DNA of 64,000 bases from UBA1450 sp964452355 (GTDB lineage: Bacteria; Patescibacteriota; Microgenomatia; UBA1406; GWC2-37-13): contig CAYVKV010000002.1 in assembly GCA_964452355.1 (NCBI GenBank), positions 135,790 to 199,789 on the forward strand. The letters are read 5' to 3'. The notes under the pieces are model-generated. The model saw nothing but the letters and a program-made list of their open reading frames with translations, had not been told where the DNA came from and did not search any database. Shown here piece after piece: positions 58,802 to 64,000 of the stretch (positions are counted from its first letter, which is position 1; every line of letters begins with the position of its first letter). Both the position numbers and the translations under genes were made by a program.

Positions 58802-60715
58802 CTACTCCAGTACCGTGTCCTCGGCAAACAATCCTGAAGACTGCTCTTTGCCATCAATTTCTACCGTTAGCGTCTGTTTTTCTACACCTGGCTGCTTTTG
58901 AATGTACAGTTTGTATCCATCTTTTTGGATTGAGCTTGGCAGTTCATATTTAATTTTTACGGTAGCCGCTCCCTTTGGATCAACCGTCATAAACCCTTCA
59001 AATACCGTCTTATCAAGATCTTCATACGTTTTCGTCTCTGTTTTTGATCCTTGGAAAGACACGAGTTTAGAATTTAATGGTACATAAAATCGTATCCAGT
59101 TTCTGAGAGTTGCATTGAGACATAATCCGCCTCGTTCAAGATTACAATCTGAAGCAGGATGAGGATTTTTGAATTTCATAGTAACTTCACGTATCACCTT
59201 TCCTCCTTCAAATGTTGTTGTCGAAATCAATTCCTCATCTATAAACATGTTGGACTTTGCTCCGGCAAAATTGACATTATTGACATGAAGATAATCACCT
59301 TTAACGTCAATAATTCGACCGGCATAATTCATCCCTTCAACTGCCTTTTGAGCATCTTTGTCGGTGAAATAAAGCAAAATGTGCTTTTCATCGAGATTCT
59401 GAAACATGGTCTGTGCAAGTTGTCCCCAATATTTTGATGGTGAGAATCCGACTGCTTTATAAAAAAGCTCCAGCATCAAATTTCCCAAAATTCGTTTTCT
59501 ATCTATTTTGACGTAGTTCACCGGTCGGTCAACAATGTCAAATAATGAGTAAATAACCTGTGGACAATCACATCGTGCATCGGTCTCTGCTGAAAAATTG
59601 AGCCCATTGACTTGGGTGTCTCCAAATATTTTCAGCATATCCACCAGTACCTTTGAATCCATGGCGATAATTCCGTCATAGTCCACTTTTCTTCCTGATT
59701 TTTGGTAGAGAGAATCAAATAGTTTGATCGAGCTGACAAAATCCGGTGAAATATTCGTGTCTCGAAGATAGAGTTTGGTGACATTTTTATGATAGGTAAG
59801 AATCTCTTTTGGCGCTGCAGGATGTGCAGAAATCGAATTATCAAGATCGTAAATATCGCTTGAATCTTTGATCGAAATTTTGCCTTTGTTTATATTGAAT
59901 ACCGCAAAAAATGTATAAAATCCTCCGGTTGCTCGACGTTCTGCAGTGTTTTGGAAGAGAATCAGATAATTTTTTTCATCTTCCGCTCCAAGAATATGGG
60001 GAAGTTGTTTCAACAAAGGTTTGGCATCCACAAATAATGTAGCCATACCTTGAAACTGATCTTTCCCTTGAATTATCTGAGAGCGCACTTCAGTATCACC
60101 AATTTTCTCTGGATATCGATCGGGATCGATTTGAGCAATACGATTCTCTGCTTCTTCAATATTTTTTGCAACCGAATCAATGCTTTCAAGCATCTTATCA
60201 AGAGTCAAAACTGCAGTTTGAAGTCTTTCTTCCGCGCTTTTTTCATAAAAATTTTGTTCCCCTTTTTTGAAACCAATGAGATCTGCGTATGGATAGACTG
60301 CTTTGATCGACTCATCAGCTGCTTTGATCATAAATCTTCCAGCCTCAACGCCATTTTTAAAATCCTGCACATACGGAATAAATGTTGCCCAGTACACCGA
60401 TTCTGATTCTTTCTCAAATGCAGCATATTTTTCAACAAGAACATTTATTCGGGCATCAATAAGATCAATATCATTGAGTTTAATATCTGCCTGAAGTTTC
60501 TTTGCCTCATCGGTAACTTCCATTCCTTTTGCTTTGATCTTCATTGCAGGAGCAAATACAAAAAAATATCCAATCACGGCAATAATTACAATAAATACTG
60601 CTAAAACGCCACCTGCAATAAGCCATGGTTTTTTATTAAATTTAAATTGAAATTTCTTAATGGACTTATTTTCATTACTATCTTTTGGATTTATTGGTCG
60701 CAATATACTTTTCAT
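58802..60715 (-). CDS. DUF4012-family envelope protein
   Basis: A 637-residue protein. A basic N-terminal tail and one membrane helix (WLIAGGVLAVFIVIIAVIGYFF) precede a helical stretch, then a large outside domain with NYLILFQNTAERRATGGFYT (starts near residue 245), DSSDIYDLDNSI and a C-terminal beta domain FYVPLNSKLVSFQGS. The NxxERRATGGF pattern is the DUF4012 hallmark. Such proteins are common in CPR and Actinobacteria, often beside glycan genes as here. The role is unknown. Confidence 0.87.
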   Translation of the reverse strand: MKSILRPINPKDSNENKSIKKFQFKFNKKPWLIAGGVLAVFIVIIAVIGYFFVFAPAMKIKAKGMEVTDEAKKLQADIKLNDIDLIDARINVLVEKYAAFEKESESVYWATFIPYVQDFKNGVEAGRFMIKAADESIKAVYPYADLIGFKKGEQNFYEKSAEERLQTAVLTLDKMLESIDSVAKNIEEAENRIAQIDPDRYPEKIGDTEVRSQIIQGKDQFQGMATLFVDAKPLLKQLPHILGAEDEKNYLILFQNTAERRATGGFYTFFAVFNINKGKISIKDSSDIYDLDNSISAHPAAPKEILTYHKNVTKLYLRDTNISPDFVSSIKLFDSLYQKSGRKVDYDGIIAMDSKVLVDMLKIFGDTQVNGLNFSAETDARCDCPQVIYSLFDIVDRPVNYVKIDRKRILGNLMLELFYKAVGFSPSKYWGQLAQTMFQNLDEKHILLYFTDKDAQKAVEGMNYAGRIIDVKGDYLHVNNVNFAGAKSNMFIDEELISTTTFEGGKVIREVTMKFKNPHPASDCNLERGGLCLNATLRNWIRFYVPLNSKLVSFQGSKTETKTYEDLDKTVFEGFMTVDPKGAATVKIKYELPSSIQKDGYKLYIQKQPGVEKQTLTVEIDGKEQSSGLFAEDTVLE

Positions 60716-60806
60716 ATGTTATGGTAAAAATTAAATACATCTTCTCGTTAATTCTATTTGAGAATATGTTAATTGTAATTGGTCTGTCTCAAATTTCAAT
60801 CCAAGA

Positions 60807-61478
60807 TCATATCGCTCCCTTTCCGGTCAGCATTATGAGGGGGGTTTTTGCGATAATGATGAGATCTTTCATCAAAGATATTTGCTCAACATAGCGCGCA
60901 TCGATAACGATTCTCTCATCAAAATTGATTTCAGATCTTCCAGATACTTGCCAAAGACCGGTAATTCCCGGCTTTACTGAAAGCACTTTTGTAACGAGCT
61001 TCTTCGCATGGGGATATTCTTCTTGTTGATTTTCAAGCTCATCGGGATAATACGCTCTTGGCCCGACCAAACTCATATCGCCATTCAAAACATTTAAAAT
61101 TTGAGGAAGTTCATCAAGAGAATGTTTTCTGATAAACTTTCCGATTGGAGTGATACGTGGATCATTTTGTAATTTGTAACTTCCTTTTTTATATTCTTTG
61201 TAAAGCTCTTTAAACTGAGGATCAGTACGCAAAAGTTCATGAGCATTTTGCACCATTGAACGAAATTTATACATTTTAAATTTTTCTCCATTTTGACCGA
61301 TGCGTTCAGGAACATCGGCAAATATTGGTCCCTCTGAAGATATCCGTATTAATATCCCGATTATTATGGCTGGAATGCCAAAAATGATTACTAAAACGAG
61401 GGAAAGGAGTACGTCTATCAAACGCTTGGTAAATCGTTGGTATATCGGGCCAAATAACAGAAAAGTTCTTTCTTTCAT
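60807..61478 (-). CDS. Bacterial sugar transferase (polyprenyl-phosphate glycosyl-1-P transferase)
   Basis: A 223-residue minimal WcaJ/PglC-type enzyme. One N-terminal reentrant/membrane helix (LIDVLLSLVLVIIFGIPAIIIG) is followed by FKMYKFRSMVQNAHE, FIRKHSLDELPQILNVLNGDMSLVGPRAYY (in parts) with the catalytic Asp-Glu, and KPGITGLWQVSGRSE. It lacks the multi-helix N-terminal bundle of WcaJ. It starts glycan assembly on the lipid carrier. It groups with the manC-like and GT4 genes upstream. Confidence 0.93.
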   Translation of the reverse strand: MKERTFLLFGPIYQRFTKRLIDVLLSLVLVIIFGIPAIIIGILIRISSEGPIFADVPERIGQNGEKFKMYKFRSMVQNAHELLRTDPQFKELYKEYKKGSYKLQNDPRITPIGKFIRKHSLDELPQILNVLNGDMSLVGPRAYYPDELENQQEEYPHAKKLVTKVLSVKPGITGLWQVSGRSEINFDERIVIDARYVEQISLMKDLIIIAKTPLIMLTGKGAI

Positions 61479-61495
61479 GTGGTTTAATAATAATG

Positions 61496-62581
61496 TTAGG
61501 TTAGTTTTTCATTTTCTGTCCCTTGAAACCCTTCAACAATTTTTTTTATCTGTTGTACTGCTGATTTGCGCGCCACAAGGAGTACATCTTCCGTGTTCAC
61601 AACCAATAGGTCATCAAGCTCAACTCCAACAATCATTTTTTTGTCATCATAATTGTATACCAAGCTATCTTGTGAGCTTTCAAGAAGAACACGACCTTTC
61701 GTAATATTGTCTTCTCTCTTGTGTTCTAATGCCTCTTTCAATGCTTCCCACGCCCCGACATCACTCCATCCAATATCCTCATCCACAACGAAAGCTGAAC
61801 TGGTGTCGATTTTCTCAAGTACTGCATTATCAAAACTGACTTCCGGCATTTCTTTATAGTATTTTTTCAGGTTATTCTTGAATTCTATGGATGAATGTGA
61901 TGAAATAATTTTTTCAGCTGTTTCATATATTTCGGGAGAATGTTTTTTGAACAATGAATAAATATACTGAGGAGTTGATACAAAATATCCCAAATTCCAA
62001 CAATACTTCTTGCTCTGAAAAAAGGTCTCTGCAGTTTGAGCGTCCGGTCGATATTTAAATGCGGCAAATGAACTGAGGCTCGTATTCGCAGATTTGGCAA
62101 CGTTATCACCTATCTGAATCCACCCAAGATTTTCAGATGCAAAGCGAGGTCTTTGACCGATAAAAACAATGCAGTTTTCTTTATCTGCAACAAACAATCC
62201 CGCATCTATGATAATTTTTTTGAAAAGCTCAATTTTTTTTACCAAATGGTCGCTCCACAATATTATGACGGGTTCGTGAGGAAATCGCTTCGCAAGATAT
62301 CCCATAATTAAGCCAACCGCAGGACCAACATCACGTTTTGCGGGCTCAGCAATAATATTTTCACGAGGAATAAATGGTAGTTGATCTTGAACCATATCCA
62401 CATATTGCTCACCGGTTGAGATAAAAATATCTTCAGCAGAAAATTCCGGTAAAAGTCTCTCGGCTGCAAGCTGTAACGTAGATTTGTTACCCACTACTTT
62501 TTCAAATTGTTTCGGTGATTTTTTGCGAGAAAGAGGCCACAAGCGCGTTCCAACACCTCCGGCAAATATTACTGCTTTCAT
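61496..62581 (-). CDS. Mannose-1-phosphate guanylyltransferase
   Basis: A 361-residue nucleotidyltransferase. The N-terminal motif is AGGVGTRLWPLSRKKSPKQF, then the substrate site EPAKRDVGPAVG, the metal Asp in ILWSDHLV, and the later GYFVSTPQYIYS and DVGAWEALKEAL regions. It makes GDP-mannose for surface glycans. The separate C-terminal isomerase domain of bifunctional ManC is absent. It overlaps the GT4 gene by 4 bases, which points to a shared pathway in which the mannose donor feeds the glycosyltransferase. Confidence 0.93.
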   Translation of the reverse strand: MKAVIFAGGVGTRLWPLSRKKSPKQFEKVVGNKSTLQLAAERLLPEFSAEDIFISTGEQYVDMVQDQLPFIPRENIIAEPAKRDVGPAVGLIMGYLAKRFPHEPVIILWSDHLVKKIELFKKIIIDAGLFVADKENCIVFIGQRPRFASENLGWIQIGDNVAKSANTSLSSFAAFKYRPDAQTAETFFQSKKYCWNLGYFVSTPQYIYSLFKKHSPEIYETAEKIISSHSSIEFKNNLKKYYKEMPEVSFDNAVLEKIDTSSAFVVDEDIGWSDVGAWEALKEALEHKREDNITKGRVLLESSQDSLVYNYDDKKMIVGVELDDLLVVNTEDVLLVARKSAVQQIKKIVEGFQGTENEKLT

Positions 62582-63750
62582 AATCGTTCACGCTCAATGA
62601 GTAAATGTAATTTATTTTTAAACTGCTTCGTTGAAAATTCTTTAAGAAACACTTGACTATCACCTAGATTGTACTTACTACGCTCAAAATGTGCAACCGT
62701 ATCTCCCAGAGATCGTGCTGTTTGTTGGGAAAAAAATAATCCGGTTTTTCCTTTTACAACGGTCTCTGTAGCTCCACCTTTTCCATACGCGATCACGGGA
62801 CAACCAAAAAATTGCGCCTCAAGTGCGACATATCCAAAATCTTCCTCTTGTGGCATGATGAGCGCCTCAGCATGCGTATATAATTGAGAAAGTTCCAAAT
62901 CGGTCACATCATGGATGAAGCGAATATTTTGCCCAGCATTTTTCTTCAGCTTTGAAGCTTGAGTCCCTTTTCCAACAATGACCAATTGTTTATTCGGAAA
63001 TTCACTAAATGCTTTTATTGCCAAATCTACCCGCTTATACGGCTCTAGTCTCGACACTATCAAATAGTAATCCAATTTAGATGGTATCAATTGAGATTTT
63101 CTTTTGGACCTAAATGTCTTCCAATATTCAAAATCAAATGGTGGATACAGAACTTCAGATTCTCTCTGATAATATTTTTGGCATCTATCAGCTACAACGT
63201 TTGAGATTGAGATAATCTTGTCCGGTCGCTGTGCCGCAACATAATCCCACTTCTTGAGATAATTAATGATGGGCTTCATAACAAAGTTAGTCATCCCAAC
63301 TTTTCCAAATGTCATTCCCGCGCCTGCCCGCCGAATTGGAGGGAAGGCGGGAATCTCCTTCAAATATCTACTTTCTTGCGTCCACAACCACCTCGTTGGA
63401 GTAAGTAGTATACAAATGTGTTTTGTCCCCGGATGGGTGATTACTGACTTGGCAAATGAAGAACTAACAGAAATGACGAGATCATATCCCCTCAAATCAA
63501 TATTTTCAAAAGCAAAGGAGTAAAGAGGAAGTGAACGAATACGATTATTTTTGATAAAAGTCGGAAGACTTTGGATAAAAGAAGTAGAAATCTTATGGAG
63601 GTCACTCACCCACGGGGCAGTTTCCGTATTTACATAACTCGTATACCACTCTGCCTCAGGAAACATCTCATGAAGCACAAGAAGCATCCGCTCAACCCCA
63701 CCCCACGAATCCATCCAGTCGTACACTATTGCAATCCGTTTTCTTTCCAT
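62578..63750 (-). CDS. GT4-family glycosyltransferase
   Basis: A 390-residue GT-B enzyme starting at MERKRIAIVYDWMDSWGG, with TATACT 6 bases upstream. The acceptor domain has TPTRWLWTQESRYLK, and the donor domain has YYLIVSRLEPYKRVDLAIKAF, VIVGKGTQ and the EX7E-like segment PQEEDFGYVALEAQFFGCPV. It probably transfers mannose. A palindromic DNA repeat lies inside the gene at 63311-63357 and encodes an extra segment of about 16 residues (residues about 131-147, IPAFPPIRRAGAGMTF) in a loop. Confidence 0.92.
   Translation of the reverse strand: MERKRIAIVYDWMDSWGGVERMLLVLHEMFPEAEWYTSYVNTETAPWVSDLHKISTSFIQSLPTFIKNNRIRSLPLYSFAFENIDLRGYDLVISVSSSFAKSVITHPGTKHICILLTPTRWLWTQESRYLKEIPAFPPIRRAGAGMTFGKVGMTNFVMKPIINYLKKWDYVAAQRPDKIISISNVVADRCQKYYQRESEVLYPPFDFEYWKTFRSKRKSQLIPSKLDYYLIVSRLEPYKRVDLAIKAFSEFPNKQLVIVGKGTQASKLKKNAGQNIRFIHDVTDLELSQLYTHAEALIMPQEEDFGYVALEAQFFGCPVIAYGKGGATETVVKGKTGLFFSQQTARSLGDTVAHFERSKYNLGDSQVFLKEFSTKQFKNKLHLLIERERL
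63311..63357. repeat. Palindromic repeat inserted in the glycosyltransferase gene
   Basis: GTCATTCCCGC at one end and GCGGGAATCTCC at the other, with ATTCCCGC (63314-63321) and GCGGGAAT (63347-63354) exactly complementary. It has the same GTCATTCCCG head as the repeat at 31079. GC-rich in an AT-rich gene, and read through in frame. Confidence 0.8.
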
Positions 63751-63804
63751 ACGAGAAGTATAGCGAACAATACATGAACGGTGCAGCAATATCTAGACCA
63801 TTAC

Positions 63805-63870
63805 TTATTTTTTCTTATTTTGCTTTGGCTTTTTCTTTTCTTTTTTTTGAGCATTATTTCCTTTTGCCAT
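63805..63870 (-). CDS. Tiny lysine-rich protein
   Basis: A 21-residue frame, MAKGNNAQKKEKKKPKQNKKK, then TAA. Twelve of 21 residues are Lys and none are aromatic. I recall very short MAKGxNxQKKExKKPK proteins annotated as hypothetical in various bacteria, so it may be a real gene. The composition suggests nucleic acid or ribosome contact. It lies upstream of the glycosyltransferase on the same strand. Confidence 0.5.
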   Translation of the reverse strand: MAKGNNAQKKEKKKPKQNKKK

Positions 63871-63920
63871 ATAGTTTTATAAATTATTGATAATAATTTA
63901 TAGTACCATACATTTCGATT

Positions 63921-64000
63921 ATGAAAAATAGTTATTCAAGAAGTTTTGTAGGGAGGTCAGCACATGGTATACACTTTTCAGATAGGAAACGGTATGAAAA
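63921..64000 (+). CDS. Start of a small protein, truncated by window edge
   Basis: An ATG at 63921 opens a frame, MKNSYSRSFVGRSAHGIHFS, that stays open to the end of the window (26 full codons). It is rich in Ser, Arg and aromatic residues. The start resembles that of the small CxxC-type zinc-ribbon proteins of CPR genomes, but no Cys is reached before the window ends, so this is only a possibility. Confidence 0.4.
   Translation, partial: MKNSYSRSFVGRSAHGIHFSDRKRYE

Noticed and set aside
1..64000. UGA recoded as Gly (as in Gracilibacteria/SR1)
   Set aside because: TGA ends several genes at the expected length (for example guaB) and conserved Gly positions use GGN codons. The stop in ilvE is TAA, so recoded UGA would not explain it.

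Overview
The window is a 64 kb, AT-rich, gene-dense piece of bacterial chromosome. Gene content points to a Candidate Phyla Radiation (Patescibacteria) genome, most like Microgenomates. The evidence is a DUF4012 envelope protein beside a bare sugar transferase, a short RecO, an AlaRS that stops after its editing domain, an IMP dehydrogenase without CBS domains, and many small membrane proteins. This lineage call is inferred from gene content and moderately confident. One 10-base N gap (57758-57767) shows that this is a scaffolded assembly.

Layout. 1-9.6 kb: the end of alaS, a tRNA-binding protein, a DsbA-like protein with its two halves in reversed order, a class IV aminotransferase, a rhomboid-like membrane protein, two EamA transporters, TspO and small unknowns. 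9.6-15 kb: a 1,801-residue secreted repeat protein with a perfect 396 bp tandem duplication. 15-18.6 kb: DedA, a membrane protein, a structured RNA-like locus with its own promoter and terminator, a small membrane peptide and tRNA-Glu(CTC). 18.7-31.8 kb (plus strand): greA, a LysRS fused to an HD domain, a DDAH-like hydrolase, a purine salvage cluster (adenosine deaminase, guaB, guaA, an IMPDH/GMPR paralogue, a phosphoribosyltransferase, rdgB), serS and an aquaporin-like channel.

31.8-53.1 kb (minus strand) holds two consecutive operons. The first to be transcribed runs DAHP synthase-aroQ-tyrA-pheA-aroB-aroA-aroK-aroE-aroD-aroC and covers the whole route from DAHP to chorismate, then to the Phe and Tyr precursors. 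The second runs ilvE-ilvB-ilvN-leuA-ilvA-ilvD-ridA-ilvC-leuC-leuD-leuB and covers Ile, Val and Leu. Each begins with a sigma70-type promoter, a short leader peptide and an intrinsic terminator. The aro leader peptide carries FFFYFYF and the ilv leader peptide carries ILVLLI. In both, alternative pairings fit classical ribosome-mediated transcription attenuation. This is the most exciting feature of the window. The first ilv gene, ilvE, has an in-frame TAA.

53.2-64 kb (minus strand): pilN/pilO-like genes, rpsT, glyS (with the gap), recO, DUF4012, a sugar transferase, a mannose-1-phosphate guanylyltransferase and a GT4 glycosyltransferase, which together suggest surface glycan and pilus assembly.

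Genome-wide habits are visible too. At least ten genes have a TATAAT-like -10 box only 5-8 bases before the start codon, which implies leaderless mRNAs and includes overlapping back-to-back promoters. Dispersed palindromic elements with compensatory changes in their arms sit between genes, and one palindrome is inserted inside a coding sequence.
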